Source: Streptomyces sp. MMBL 11-1 (GTDB lineage Bacteria; Actinomycetota; Actinomycetes; Streptomycetales; Streptomycetaceae). From it: a stretch of 64,000 bases of DNA. The translations under genes and the position numbers were made by a program. Position 1 is the first letter of the stretch; each line of letters begins with the position of its first letter. This document shows, one piece after another, positions 46,723-56,294 of the stretch. The stretch covers positions 2,170,001 through 2,234,000 of the forward strand of contig NZ_CP117709.1 in NCBI RefSeq assembly GCF_028622875.1. The letters are read 5' to 3'. The notes below the pieces were generated by a model, which saw only the letters and a program-made list of their open reading frames with translations, made no database searches and was not told the origin of the DNA.

Positions 46723-48597
46723 CTACTTCTTGCCCTTGCTCTCACCCGCGGACTCGTCGGTCGACAGGACGGAGATGAAGGCGTCCTGCGGAACCTCCAC
46801 GTTGCCGACCATCTTCATCCGCTTCTTGCCCTCCTTCTGCTTCTCCAGCAGCTTCCGCTTACGGGAGATGTCACCGCCGTAGCACTTGGCGAGGACGTCC
46901 TTACGGATGGCGCGGACGGTCTCACGGGCGATGACCCGGGCGCCGATGGCCGCCTGGATCGGCACCTCGAAGTTCTGCCGGGGGATGAGCTTCTGCAGCT
47001 TGGCGACGAGCCGCACGCCGTACGCGTACGCCTTGTCCTTGTGGGTGACCGCGGAGAACGCGTCCACCTTGTCGCCGTGCAGCAGGATGTCGACCTTGAC
47101 GAGCTGCGCCGACTGCTCGCCGGTGGGCTCGTAGTCGAGGGAGGCGTACCCCCGGGTCTTGGACTTCAGCTGGTCGAAGAAGTCGAAGACGATCTCCGCG
47201 AGCGGCAGGGTGTAGCGGATCTCGACGCGGTCCTCGGAGAGGTAGTCCATGCCGAGGAGGGTGCCGCGCCGGCCCTGGCACAGCTCCATGATCGCGCCGA
47301 TGAACTCGCTCGGGGCCAGCACCGTGGCGCGGACGACCGGCTCGTGCACCTTGTCGATCTTGCCCTCGGGGAACTCGCTCGGGTTGGTGACGATGTGCTC
47401 GGTGCCGTCCTCCATCTCGACGCGGTAGACCACGTTGGGGGCGGTGGCGATCAGGTCGAGGCCGAACTCGCGCTCCAGCCGCTCGCGGACCACGTCCAGG
47501 TGGAGCAGGCCGAGGAAGCCGACGCGGAATCCGAAGCCGAGCGCGGCGGAGGTCTCCGGCTCGTAGACCAGGGCGGCGTCGTTGAGCTGGAGCTTGTCCA
47601 GCGCCTCGCGCAGGTCCGGGTAGTCCGAGCCGTCCAGCGGGTACAGCCCCGAGAACACCATCGGCTTCGGGTCCTTGTAACCGCCCAGCGCCTCGGTCGC
47701 CCCGTTCTGCAGGGAGGTGATCGTGTCACCGACCTTGGACTGCCGGACGTCCTTCACCCCGGTGATGATGTAGCCGACCTCGCCCACGCCGATGCCGTCG
47801 GCCGGGGTCATCTCCGGGGAGGACACTCCGATCTCCAGCAGCTCGTGGGTGGCGCCGGTGGACATCATGCGGATGCGCTCGCGCTTGTTGAGCTGGCCGT
47901 CGACGACACGGACGTAGGTGACGACACCGCGGTACGAGTCGTAGACCGAGTCGAAGATCATCGCGCGGGCGGGGGCGTCCGCGACGCCGACCGGGGCCGG
48001 CACGTCCCGCACGACCCGGTCGAGCAGCGCGTCCACGCCGACGCCGGTCTTCGCGGAGACCTTGAGCACGTCCTCGGGCTGGCAGCCGATGAGGTTGGCC
48101 AGCTCCTCGGAGAACTTCTCCGGCTGGGCGGCCGGGAGGTCGATCTTGTTGAGCACCGGGACGATGGTGAGGTCGTTCTCCATCGCGAGATAGAGGTTGG
48201 CCAGCGTCTGGGCCTCGATGCCCTGCGCGGCGTCGACCAGCAGGATCGTGCCCTCGCAGGCCGCGAGCGAACGGGAGACCTCGTAGGTGAAGTCCACGTG
48301 GCCCGGGGTGTCGATCATGTTGAGGACGTGGGTGGTGCCCGTGTCCTCACCCGTGTTGGGGGCCCAGGGCAACCGGACGGCCTGGGACTTGATGGTGATG
48401 CCGCGCTCGCGCTCGATGTCCATCCGGTCGAGGTACTGAGCACGCATCTGCCGTTGGTCGACCACTCCGGTCAGCTGAAGCATCCGGTCGGCAAGGGTCG
48501 ACTTGCCGTGGTCGATGTGCGCGATGATGCAGAAATTGCGGATCAGCGCCGGGTCGGTACGGCTCGGCTCGGGCACGTTGGAAGGAGTCGCGGGCAC
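46723..48597 (-). CDS. lepA: elongation factor 4 (LepA)
   Basis: A 624-residue ribosome-bound translational GTPase that back-translocates or helps 30S biogenesis. The G domain has [24 protein letters not shown] and NKIDLP. Domains II-V and the LepA C-terminal domain follow with the basic end [17 protein letters not shown] 48597 has AGGA upstream. It is divergent from rpsT, as in many actinobacteria. Confidence 0.97.
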   Translation of the reverse strand: MPATPSNVPEPSRTDPALIRNFCIIAHIDHGKSTLADRMLQLTGVVDQRQMRAQYLDRMDIERERGITIKSQAVRLPWAPNTGEDTGTTHVLNMIDTPGHVDFTYEVSRSLAACEGTILLVDAAQGIEAQTLANLYLAMENDLTIVPVLNKIDLPAAQPEKFSEELANLIGCQPEDVLKVSAKTGVGVDALLDRVVRDVPAPVGVADAPARAMIFDSVYDSYRGVVTYVRVVDGQLNKRERIRMMSTGATHELLEIGVSSPEMTPADGIGVGEVGYIITGVKDVRQSKVGDTITSLQNGATEALGGYKDPKPMVFSGLYPLDGSDYPDLREALDKLQLNDAALVYEPETSAALGFGFRVGFLGLLHLDVVRERLEREFGLDLIATAPNVVYRVEMEDGTEHIVTNPSEFPEGKIDKVHEPVVRATVLAPSEFIGAIMELCQGRRGTLLGMDYLSEDRVEIRYTLPLAEIVFDFFDQLKSKTRGYASLDYEPTGEQSAQLVKVDILLHGDKVDAFSAVTHKDKAYAYGVRLVAKLQKLIPRQNFEVPIQAAIGARVIARETVRAIRKDVLAKCYGGDISRKRKLLEKQKEGKKRMKMVGNVEVPQDAFISVLSTDESAGESKGKK

Positions 48598-48706
48598 GCA
48601 GGGTCCTGATTCTTGAGACGCCGAACGCCGTGTCTCGGGTCGATGTCGGGTCGGTCGGATCGATACGTAGGCTCCATCGTCCCACGCCTGCGGGACAGCG
48701 ACCGGT

Positions 48707-48736
48707 TTGGGCCGGTCGGAGGGTGACTGCTACCGT
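48707..48736 (+). promoter_or_regulatory. putative vegetative promoter of rpsT
   Basis: TTGGGC (48707-48712), 18-bp spacer, TACCGT (48731-48736), about 78 bp before the rpsT start; it fits a HrdB-type promoter loosely. Confidence 0.4.
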
Positions 48737-48813
48737 GGGCAGCTGTGCCTCGTGGCTCTCACGAGCGGCGCGGCTCACCTGGAAGATCCAACGAACCTGA
48801 AAAGGCTCTATTC

Positions 48814-49080
48814 GTGGCGAACATCAAGTCCCAGATCAAGCGGAACAAGACCAACGAGAAGGCGCGCCTGCGCAACAAGGCCGTCAAGTCGTCGCTCAAG
48901 ACCGCGATCCGCAAGGCCCGCGAGGCCGCCGCTGCCGGTGACGTCGAGAAGGCCACCACGGCCGTCCGCGACGCTTCCCGTCAGCTCGACAAGGCTGTCT
49001 CGAAGGGTGTCATCCACAAGAACGCCGCCGCCAACAAGAAGTCGGCGCTGGCGTCCAAGGTTGCCTCCCTGCAGGCCTGA
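48814..49080 (+). CDS. rpsT: 30S ribosomal protein S20
   Basis: An 88-residue, Lys/Ala/Arg-rich helical ribosomal protein ([34 protein letters not shown]), the usual length. GTG 48814 has AAAAGG upstream. It is a single gene followed by two terminator hairpins. Confidence 0.97.
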   Translation: MANIKSQIKRNKTNEKARLRNKAVKSSLKTAIRKAREAAAAGDVEKATTAVRDASRQLDKAVSKGVIHKNAAANKKSALASKVASLQA

Positions 49081-49631
49081 GCTTCTTCCCGGAGCTCACT
49101 GATGTGACCGCCGGAACGGACCAGACGGGCCCTCTCTCCCGCCCCTGACCGGCACCCCGCGCCGCACACCGAACCTGCGTTCGCCACGCGGGTGCGGCGC
49201 ACCCCGAGTGTGACCCGGAAGCCCCGGCCCACGATCTCCCCAGATCGTGAGCCGGGGCTTCCGCGCATCCGGATGTCCAGCCGGTCCGAGGCCGGCGAAA
49301 CCTGCGAGGGGCATCCCGCGCGCGGGCGGGGGCGCCACTCGGCGCGTCCGGGGCACGTTCAGCCCGCCCAGCGCACATCCGGCCGCCCGGGCACGTTCAG
49401 CCCGCCCGGGCACATCCGACCGCCCGGGCACGTTCAGCCCGCCCGGCGCACGTCCGGCCCTCCTGGGGCACATCCGGCCGCCCGGCGCACGTCCGGCCCG
49501 CCCGGCGCTCAAGGACGGAGCCGACGCGCTCCCGAGGCCCGCCCGCCGCGGCGCGCCGCCCGCCCCGCCCCGCCAGTTCTGCGCCCCGCGCCCCGCGCGC
49601 CGCGGCGACGACGACCCCGCCCCGCGAGGGC
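49081..49631. other. 551-bp rpsT-holA gap with two terminators and a repeat array
   Basis: Convergent gap without genes. It holds a GCGCCGCAC...GTGCGGCGC hairpin (49159-49200), a stronger hairpin at 49217-49262 (AAGCCCCGGC...GCCGGGGCTT), and an array of about eight 19-20 bp units at 49351-49508. Confidence 0.8.
49351..49508. repeat. eight imperfect 19-20 bp tandem repeats
   Basis: Units of the form GCAC(A/G)TyCrGCCCGCCCGG recur about eight times between rpsT and holA. No spacers separate them, so this is not a CRISPR array. Possible role as a transcription barrier; inference only. Confidence 0.8.
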
Positions 49632-50618
49632 CTACCGGCCCGCCCGCGCGGCCCGGGCGACCACGACGACGGCCTTCTCCAGGGCGTACTCGGGATCGTC
49701 CCCCCCGCCCTTCACGCCCGCGTCCGCCGCTGCCACGGCCCGCAGGGCCACCGCCACCCCGTCCGGCGTCCACCCCCGCATCTGCTGCCGCACCCGGTCG
49801 ATCTTCCACGGCGGCATGCCCAGCTCCCGGGCCAGATCGGCCGGCCGGCCGCCCCGGGCCGAGGACAGCTTCCCGATCGCCCGCACCCCCTGCGCCAGCG
49901 CGCTGGTGATCAGGACGGGCGGGACCCCGGTCGACAGCGACCAGCGCAGCGCCTCCAGCGCCTCCGCCGCCCGCCCCTCGACCGCCCGGTCGGCAACGGT
50001 GAACGAAGAGGCCTCCGCCCGCCCGGTGTAATAGCGCCCGACGACCGCCTCGTCGATCGTGCCCTCGACGTCCGCGACCAGCTGGGACACCGCGCTCGCC
50101 AGCTCCCGCAGATCGCTGCCGATGGAATCGACCAGCGCCTGGCAGGCCTCCGGCGTCGCGGCCCGCCCGAGCGCCCGGAACTCCGACCGTACGAAGGAGA
50201 GCCGCTCGGCGGGCTTGGTGGTCTTCGGGCAGGCGACCTCCCGCGCCCCGGCCTTGCGCGCCGCGTCCAGCAGCCCCTTGCCCTTGGCGCCGCCCGCGTG
50301 CAGCAGGACGAGCGTGATCTCCTCGACCGGCGCGCCGAGATACGCCTTGACGTCCTTGACCGTGTCGGCCGAGAGGTCCTGCGCGTTGCGCACGATCACG
50401 ACCTTGCGCTCGGCGAAGAGCGAGGGGCTGGTGAGCTCGGCGAGCGTGCCGGGCTGCAACTGGTCGGACGCCAGATCACGTACGTCCGTGTCGGCGTCGG
50501 CGGCGCGGGCGGCCGCCACCACCTGCTGCACCGCACGGTCCAGGAGGAGGTCCTCCTGGCCCACGGCGAGGGTGAGGGGCGCGAGCGGATCGTCGGTGGA
50601 ATTCTTCCTGGTGGCCAT
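49632..50618 (-). CDS. holA: DNA polymerase III subunit delta
   Basis: A 328-residue clamp-loader subunit that opens the beta clamp. Visible are LTLAVGQEDLLLDRAVQQVV at the start, the FAERKVVIVRNAQDL segment, LLHAGGAKGKGLLDAARKAG and LRWSLSTGVPPVLITSALAQGVR in the C-terminal collar domain. ATG 50618 (MATRKNSTDD). In many actinobacteria holA follows comEC; here other genes intervene. Confidence 0.93.
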   Translation of the reverse strand: MATRKNSTDDPLAPLTLAVGQEDLLLDRAVQQVVAAARAADADTDVRDLASDQLQPGTLAELTSPSLFAERKVVIVRNAQDLSADTVKDVKAYLGAPVEEITLVLLHAGGAKGKGLLDAARKAGAREVACPKTTKPAERLSFVRSEFRALGRAATPEACQALVDSIGSDLRELASAVSQLVADVEGTIDEAVVGRYYTGRAEASSFTVADRAVEGRAAEALEALRWSLSTGVPPVLITSALAQGVRAIGKLSSARGGRPADLARELGMPPWKIDRVRQQMRGWTPDGVAVALRAVAAADAGVKGGGDDPEYALEKAVVVVARAARAGR

Positions 50619-50719
50619 CGCGGTCCAGCATCCCACGCCCCACTGACAGCCCGGACGGCCCCGACGGCCCGGCCGCCCCGGGGCGCGGGGCACGGATGCC
50701 CGTACCGGAGAATGACCGG

Positions 50720-50965
50720 GTGAGCGATGTGAGACATGTACTGGTGCTGCCCGACCGCGACGCCGCGGAGGAGGTGGCCGGGGAGCTGGCGGACCGCTTC
50801 GGCGTCGCCGAGGAGCCTCAGCTCGTACGGGACGCGCTGGCCGGTGAGGACGACGCCGAGGACGCCCAGTGGCTGGTGGTCGTGGAGGACGCGGCCGGAC
50901 GCCTGGACCCGGCCGCGCTGGACGCGTTCGCGGAGGAGTACGAGGGCTGGCTGGAGAAGCCGTGA
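50720..50965 (+). CDS. hypothetical acidic protein
   Basis: An 81-residue acidic protein (Glu/Asp/Ala-rich; VSDVRHVLVLPDRDAAEEVAGELADRFG) with alternating strand-helix pattern, suggesting a small ferredoxin-like fold. GTG 50720 has GGAG nine bases upstream. Divergent from holA. Conserved-hypothetical type; no function. Confidence 0.7.
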   Translation: MSDVRHVLVLPDRDAAEEVAGELADRFGVAEEPQLVRDALAGEDDAEDAQWLVVVEDAAGRLDPAALDAFAEEYEGWLEKP

Positions 50966-51028
50966 CGTCCGGCCGCCACCGCCTGGAGGACGGTCGGGCC
51001 GGCACGGCCCGGGGAACCTCCGGGCGGC

Positions 51029-51910
51029 TCAGCTCTTGGGGACGATCTGGATGTCCAGGTCGATGACGATGCTCGGGCCCACCACGGCGATCCCGCGCGC
51101 CACCATGGTCTGCCAGGTGAGGGTGAAGTCCTCGCGGTGCAGTTCGGTGGTGGCCCGGCAGGCGGCGCGCGTCTCGCCCTCGAGGCCGCTGCCGATGCCG
51201 AGGTACTGGGTGTCCAGCGTCACCGTACGGCTGACGCCGTGCAGGGTCAGCGCACCAGTGACGCCCCACCGGCTGCCGCCCCGGTGGACGAAGCGCTCAC
51301 TGTAGAACTCCAGCGTCGGGTAGCGGCCGACGTCGAGGAAGTCGCCGGAGCGCAGGTGGTCGTCGCGCATCTGCACGTTGGTGTCGATCGAGGCCGCGTC
51401 GATGATCACGTGCATGGCGGAGTCCTCCATGCGGTCGGCGATCCGGACCGCCCCGGCGAAGGTGTTGAACCTGCCGTGGATGCGGGCCAGCCCGATGTGC
51501 CGGGCGGTGAAACCGATCTGCGAGTGGTTCGGCTCGATGTCCCAGTCGCCGGGGTCGGGCAGCTGCGGGGGCTGGGCCACCTGAAGGGTCACGTCGCCCA
51601 GGGTGGCGTGCGCCCCCTCGGCGACCGTCACCGCCCCGTGGAACGGGGTGAAGCCCTCGGCCGTGATCGCCAGCCGGTAGTCGCCCGCCGGAACCGTGCT
51701 GAGAACACTGCCGAAGGGGTCCGTCTCGCCGCCTGTCACCTTGCGGCCCGCGCTGTCGGTCACGACGAACTCGGCGTGCTGAACCGGTTCGTTGACCGGG
51801 TCCAGCACCCGGCAGTTGAGCACGCCCGCGGTACGGGGCACCTGGAATCCGGCGAGGCCCCCACCGCGCCCACCCGCCTGGCCTCTGTTTCCCAGCCAAC
51901 GGCCGAACAT
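51029..51910 (-). CDS. YceI-family protein with N-terminal carboxypeptidase-regulatory-like domain
   Basis: A 293-residue protein. Residues about 30-110 form a beta-sandwich repeat (VLDPVNEPVQHAEFVVTD, FGSVLSTVPAGDYRLAITAEGF) of the carboxypeptidase-regulatory/CnaB type. Residues about 118-290 are a YceI lipocalin-like domain (WDIEPNHSQIGFTARHIGLARIHGRF; DHLRSGDFLDVGRYPTLEF; GALTLHGVSRTVTL). YceI proteins bind isoprenoids such as polyprenols. There is no obvious signal peptide, so it appears cytoplasmic. Confidence 0.88.
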   Translation of the reverse strand: MFGRWLGNRGQAGGRGGGLAGFQVPRTAGVLNCRVLDPVNEPVQHAEFVVTDSAGRKVTGGETDPFGSVLSTVPAGDYRLAITAEGFTPFHGAVTVAEGAHATLGDVTLQVAQPPQLPDPGDWDIEPNHSQIGFTARHIGLARIHGRFNTFAGAVRIADRMEDSAMHVIIDAASIDTNVQMRDDHLRSGDFLDVGRYPTLEFYSERFVHRGGSRWGVTGALTLHGVSRTVTLDTQYLGIGSGLEGETRAACRATTELHREDFTLTWQTMVARGIAVVGPSIVIDLDIQIVPKS

Positions 51911-52204
51911 CTCTACGTACCCCCAGGGGCGCTTCCTGCTTCGGGCCCCTGACAGGTGGACGTCCTTGTCGGATCAGCGGCCCGCCGACGAGCATGCATT
52001 CGATCACTATTGCGGCGTTCGAGGCAAACGGAGGAGCTCGGAGGGTCTTGTACTGAGCTGCTCGAAGGTGTAATGAGGTGTGCGCACGTAGGGCGAGGTG
52101 CGACGAACTGTGACGAGCTGTGCACAGGTGTTACCGAAGGTCCGAATCGCTGGTTCCGCTGGTGTGGATCAGTCGGACGCGACGTTCGCGGGTCCCGTCC
52201 GGCG

Positions 52205-53068
52205 TCACGCACCGGGCACGGCGCCCGCCTCCCGGAGCCCGGGAACCCGGGTGAGCCGCATCCCGAAGTGGTCCCGGTAGGCGGCGAGCACCTCCTCGTC
52301 CGTGACCAGATCCGTACGGTGCCGATCCCCGCCGACCGTGGTGACCAGGGTCCGTCCGCTCAGCGTCACCCGCCCGGTCTCCGTGTACCGGGAGCACACG
52401 AGCGACCGGGTGAAATACGAGTCCGGCGAGGTGCGGTGGTACCAGGCCCCGCCCCGGAACTCCGACAGCGTCCGTGGCCTCGGATCGAGCCGGAACTGCC
52501 GTGAGCCGCCGCGCAGCAGATCCAGGTCCCCCTGCGGCGCCCGGCGGAGCCGGAACACGCCCCGGGGGTCCTCCTGTTCCGTCCGGTCGTCGAGCGCCAG
52601 CGGCCACAGCGCGTGGTCACCGAACCCGACGTCCGCCAGCCAGGGCCCCGTACCGTCCTCGGTCTCCACCCGCAGCGCCATGTGGTCGTACGGGATGCCG
52701 AGCCGGCCGCCGTCGCCGAAGACCCGCGCCTGGAGCAGGGTCACACGGAAGCCGAGGGCACGCAGCAACGCCCCGAACGCGCCGTTCAGTTCATAGCAGA
52801 AGCCGCCGCGACCGCCGGTCACCTTGTCCATCAGCGCCCGTTCCTCCAGCACGATGTCCTCACCCAGGTGGATCGAGAGGTTCTCGAAGGGAACAGCGAG
52901 GAGGTGCCGGTGCTGCAGGCCGCGCAGCGCTTCGATGTCGGCCCGCACCGGACGGTCGGCGCCGATCCGGGCGAGATAGGCGTCAACCGCGGCGGCGGTG
53001 ATGCCCTCATCGCCGTTGCCGGGTCCCGGGACGGAGGCACCGGACGCCATGGGTGTCTGCGAGGTCAT
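52205..53068 (-). CDS. nat: arylamine N-acetyltransferase
   Basis: A 287-residue acetyl-CoA-dependent N-acetyltransferase. The catalytic triad is visible: Cys in GGRGGFCYELN, His in IPYDHMALRV and Asp in WLADVGFGD. The N-terminal part has VPFENLSIHLGE. The start is uncertain (ATG 53068 or ATG 53050; weak RBS). Family members act on arylamines, hydrazines or amide-forming steps of ansamycins; no antibiotic cluster lies nearby. Confidence 0.9.
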   Translation of the reverse strand: MTSQTPMASGASVPGPGNGDEGITAAAVDAYLARIGADRPVRADIEALRGLQHRHLLAVPFENLSIHLGEDIVLEERALMDKVTGGRGGFCYELNGAFGALLRALGFRVTLLQARVFGDGGRLGIPYDHMALRVETEDGTGPWLADVGFGDHALWPLALDDRTEQEDPRGVFRLRRAPQGDLDLLRGGSRQFRLDPRPRTLSEFRGGAWYHRTSPDSYFTRSLVCSRYTETGRVTLSGRTLVTTVGGDRHRTDLVTDEEVLAAYRDHFGMRLTRVPGLREAGAVPGA

Positions 53069-53190
53069 GGGTCCAGTCTGCGCCCGCTCCCGCCCCCGAG
53101 GACCACCGGTCCCCCGACAGGGCCTAGGTCTCCTGGCCGAGGACTGTTGCCCGAGGCCGGGCACGGTGGCCGTCGTCTAGCGTGTCGGGC

Positions 53191-53649
53191 ATGACCGAAC
53201 ACGCTCCCCCGCGCACCCGGGAACAGCGCAAGCAGGATGTCCTTGGCCACCTGCGCCAGGACGAAGACGCGTGGGTGGCCACGGCCTCCCCGGACGGGGT
53301 CCCCACTCTGGTGCCGCTGTCGTTCCTCTGGGAGGAGGACACCGGCACCCTGGTCATGGCCACCCGGCGGACCAATCCGACCGCCGTCAACGTGACGCCC
53401 GGCGGCCCGATCCGCGTCACCCTCGGCCCCACCCGCGATGTGGTGCTGATCGAGGGGGAGGCGAGGATCCTGGAGGGAAGGGACCTTCCCGCCGCGACGA
53501 GGGACGCTTTCGTCGCGAAGCTCCGGTGGGACCCGCGCAGCTCCCCCTGGGTGTTCCTGCGCATCACCCCCCACACCGTGCGCGCCTGGCGCGAGGTCAA
53601 CGAACTCGCCGACCGCGACCTGATGCTCTCCGGCACCTGGCTGGTCTGA
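53191..53649 (+). CDS. pyridoxamine 5'-phosphate oxidase-fold protein
   Basis: A 152-residue split-barrel flavin/F420-binding protein: EDAWVATASPDGVPTLVPLSFLWEEDTGTLVMAT, then RVTLGPTRDVVLIEGEARIL and a WV(F)LRITPHTVRAWRE end. Members of this PNPOx-like group bind F420 or FMN. True PNPO activity is not expected. Divergent from nat. Confidence 0.85.
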   Translation: MTEHAPPRTREQRKQDVLGHLRQDEDAWVATASPDGVPTLVPLSFLWEEDTGTLVMATRRTNPTAVNVTPGGPIRVTLGPTRDVVLIEGEARILEGRDLPAATRDAFVAKLRWDPRSSPWVFLRITPHTVRAWREVNELADRDLMLSGTWLV

Positions 53650-53660
53650 CCCGCGCGAAG

Positions 53661-56294
53661 TCATGACCGGCCCACCGCCCGCAGCTCCTTCCCGGCGCGC
53701 GTCACCGCGATCGCGCCGTCGGTGTCGGTGCGCAGGACCCGGGCCCCGGCCGCCCTGAGGGCGCCCACCGTGCGGGCGGAGGGGTGACCGTACGGGTTGT
53801 CCGCGCCGCAGGAGATGAGCGCCAGTCCCGGTCGTACGCCGTGGAGCAGCCCGGCGTCCTGGAAGGCCGAGCCGTGGTGGGCCACCTTGAGGACGTCCAC
53901 CGGGCCCAACGCTCCCGGGACGCGCGACAACTCCCGCTGGGCCAGGGGTTCGAGGTCGCCGAGGAGCAGCAGCGTCAGCCCGCCGGCCGCCCGTACGCGC
54001 AGGGTGACGCTGGAGTCGTTCGGCTCCCGCACCGCCGCCGCCCCCGCCGCCCCGGGATCCTGACGCGGCCAGAGGACCCTCCAGTCGACCGGGCCCGACC
54101 GGCGGTGCTCACCGGCCACGGCCCGCACCGTCCGGACCCGCGCCGCAGCCGCTGTCCGCCGTACGAACGCGGCCTGGTCCGGCGGCTCTTCGAGGTTCGT
54201 CGTCTGGATCGCACCCACCGCCCTGCCCCGGAGCACACCCGGCAGCCCGCGAACGTGGTCGGCGTGGAAGTGGGTGAGCACCACGAGCGGGACCCGGGTC
54301 ACCGCGAGGTCGCGCAGGCACCGGTCGACCGCACGGGGGTCGGGTCCGGCGTCGACGACCACGCCCGTGCCGTCCCCCGCCCTGAGCACCATCGCGTCCC
54401 CCTGCCCCACGTCGCAGAGCGCGAACGCCCAGTCGGGCGGCGGCCATCCGGTCATGATCCGGGTCAGCGGAACCGGCCTCAGCACCGCCAGCACGAGAAG
54501 CAGCCCGACGGCCGCGCAGATCCAGGGGCGACCGGCCAGCCTCGGGGCGAGAAGCACGACCGCCACCGTGAGACCGGCCAGCAGTGCCGCGCCGGGCCAC
54601 CCTCCGGGCCACTGCGCCTCCGCCCCGGGGAGACCCGCCCCCGTGCGGGCGACCGCGGCGATCCACTCGACCGGCCAGGCGGCGACCCTGGCCAGCAGCT
54701 CGGCCACCGGCGGGGCGACCGGGGCGACGGCGAGGGCCGCGAACCCGAGCACCGTCGCCGGTGCCACCGCGAACTCCGCCAGCAGATTGCAGGGCACCGC
54801 CACCAGGCTGACCCGCGACGCCAGGACCACCACCACGGGTGCGCACACGGCCTGCGCGGCAGCCGCGGCGGCCAGCACCTCGGCGAGCCTGCCCGGCACC
54901 CGCCGCGCCCGCAGGACGGCACTCCACCGTGGCGCGAGGGTCAGCAGCGCACCGGTGGCCAGCACCGACAGCAGAAAGCCGTAGCTCCGGGCCAGCCAGG
55001 GATCGTAGAGGACCAGGAGGACCACAGCCGCCGCCAGGGCGGGAATGAGCGACCTCCGACGGCCCGTTCCGATCGCGAGGAGCGTGATGAGACCGCAGGC
55101 CGCCGCGCGGAGCACGCTCGGTTCGGGACGGCAGACGACGATGAAGGCGAGGGTCAGCCCACCACCGATCAACGCGGTCCCCCGCAGGGACAGTCCCAAC
55201 AGGGGTGCCAGACCACGCCGTTCGGCGCTCAGCGCCGACCCCGGCGGCCCGACGAGGAGAAAGAGCAGAATCGAGAGATTGGCCCCGGACACGCTCAAGA
55301 GGTGCGTCAGATCGGTCGCCTTGAAGGCGTCGTGGAGCTCGGACGGGACCCTGGAGGTGTCACCGACCACCAGCCCCGGCAACAGCGCACGCGCGTCCGC
55401 GTCCAGCTCGTCCGTCGCCTGCCGCAGGCCGGCGCGCAGTTCCCCGGCCGCGCGCTGGATCCACGTCGGCGGCCCGGTGATCCGGGGAGCCCGCTCGGCG
55501 TCCACCCGCAGGACCGCCGCCAGGCGTTCGCCCTCGTGGGCGGGGGGCGAGAGCCGCCCGCCGAGCCGGAGTCGGGTGGACGGCAGCAGCTTCTGCCAGT
55601 CCGCCCGGTGGTCGCCCGGCGCGACCATGAGCAGCACCGGTGTCCGGACCCGGGTGCCCGGGCCGTCCGGTGTCCGAACCTCCATGACCTCGGCGTCGAT
55701 CAGGAGCAGGGCCGGGGCGCTGTGGTTGCCCCGCACCGCCGGACGGGTCGTCCGGGGATCCGAGGTCACCCGGATGTCGGCGTCGATCCGCGCGTACTCC
55801 CCTGCCAGCCCGGGGACAGGGCCGCGCCGCACATCGGCCCCGTGAAGTCCGGCCACGGCCGCGCCCGCCGCCGCGCACAGCAGGACGGCTCCCCCGGCGG
55901 CGACGACCCGGGACCACGCGGCGGGCCGCCCCTCCCGAGAGGTGCGCGCCGCCGCCACCAGCAGAACGACCGCCGGGACCAGACAGGCGGCGGCCACGGC
56001 GGCCACCCACCTCCCCGGCAGCCCCAGCGTCGACGCCGCAGCCGCCCAGACCGCCAGCGCGGGCGGAACGAGCCGCAGGTCCGCGGGCCCCTCCCCGCGC
56101 GAGCCGGCTCCACCCAGCGCACCCGCATCACCCGGAGGACGCGGAGGACCTGGGGCACGCGGGGGCCCCGGAGTGCGCGGCGCACATGTTGAACCGCCCG
56201 CGTCGCCGCCGCTCCCGCCGTCGGGCCGGTGGCCGCTTCCGAGGATGTCCGTGCCCGTGGCCCGGGAGTCGAGCCGGGCACCGCGGCTGCTCAT
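53661..56294 (-). CDS. comEC: ComEC/Rec2-family membrane protein
   Basis: An 877-residue DNA-uptake channel-like protein. A Pro/Gly-rich cytoplasmic N-terminus (about 1-70), helices, an OB/DUF4131-like domain, the competence domain (TDLTHLLSVSGANLSIL) with about ten helices, then a C-terminal metallo-beta-lactamase nuclease-like domain (LTHFHADHVRGLPGVL, VGQGDAMVLRAGDGT). It overlaps comEA (ATGA). Streptomyces are not known as naturally competent, so the function in this genus is unclear. Confidence 0.92.
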   Translation of the reverse strand: MSSRGARLDSRATGTDILGSGHRPDGGSGGDAGGSTCAPRTPGPPRAPGPPRPPGDAGALGGAGSRGEGPADLRLVPPALAVWAAAASTLGLPGRWVAAVAAACLVPAVVLLVAAARTSREGRPAAWSRVVAAGGAVLLCAAAGAAVAGLHGADVRRGPVPGLAGEYARIDADIRVTSDPRTTRPAVRGNHSAPALLLIDAEVMEVRTPDGPGTRVRTPVLLMVAPGDHRADWQKLLPSTRLRLGGRLSPPAHEGERLAAVLRVDAERAPRITGPPTWIQRAAGELRAGLRQATDELDADARALLPGLVVGDTSRVPSELHDAFKATDLTHLLSVSGANLSILLFLLVGPPGSALSAERRGLAPLLGLSLRGTALIGGGLTLAFIVVCRPEPSVLRAAACGLITLLAIGTGRRRSLIPALAAAVVLLVLYDPWLARSYGFLLSVLATGALLTLAPRWSAVLRARRVPGRLAEVLAAAAAAQAVCAPVVVVLASRVSLVAVPCNLLAEFAVAPATVLGFAALAVAPVAPPVAELLARVAAWPVEWIAAVARTGAGLPGAEAQWPGGWPGAALLAGLTVAVVLLAPRLAGRPWICAAVGLLLVLAVLRPVPLTRIMTGWPPPDWAFALCDVGQGDAMVLRAGDGTGVVVDAGPDPRAVDRCLRDLAVTRVPLVVLTHFHADHVRGLPGVLRGRAVGAIQTTNLEEPPDQAAFVRRTAAAARVRTVRAVAGEHRRSGPVDWRVLWPRQDPGAAGAAAVREPNDSSVTLRVRAAGGLTLLLLGDLEPLAQRELSRVPGALGPVDVLKVAHHGSAFQDAGLLHGVRPGLALISCGADNPYGHPSARTVGALRAAGARVLRTDTDGAIAVTRAGKELRAVGRS

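Noticed and set aside
52205..53068. arylamine N-acetyltransferase as part of an ansamycin amide-synthase cluster
   Set aside because: No polyketide synthase or AHBA genes occur nearby; neighbours are housekeeping or unrelated.
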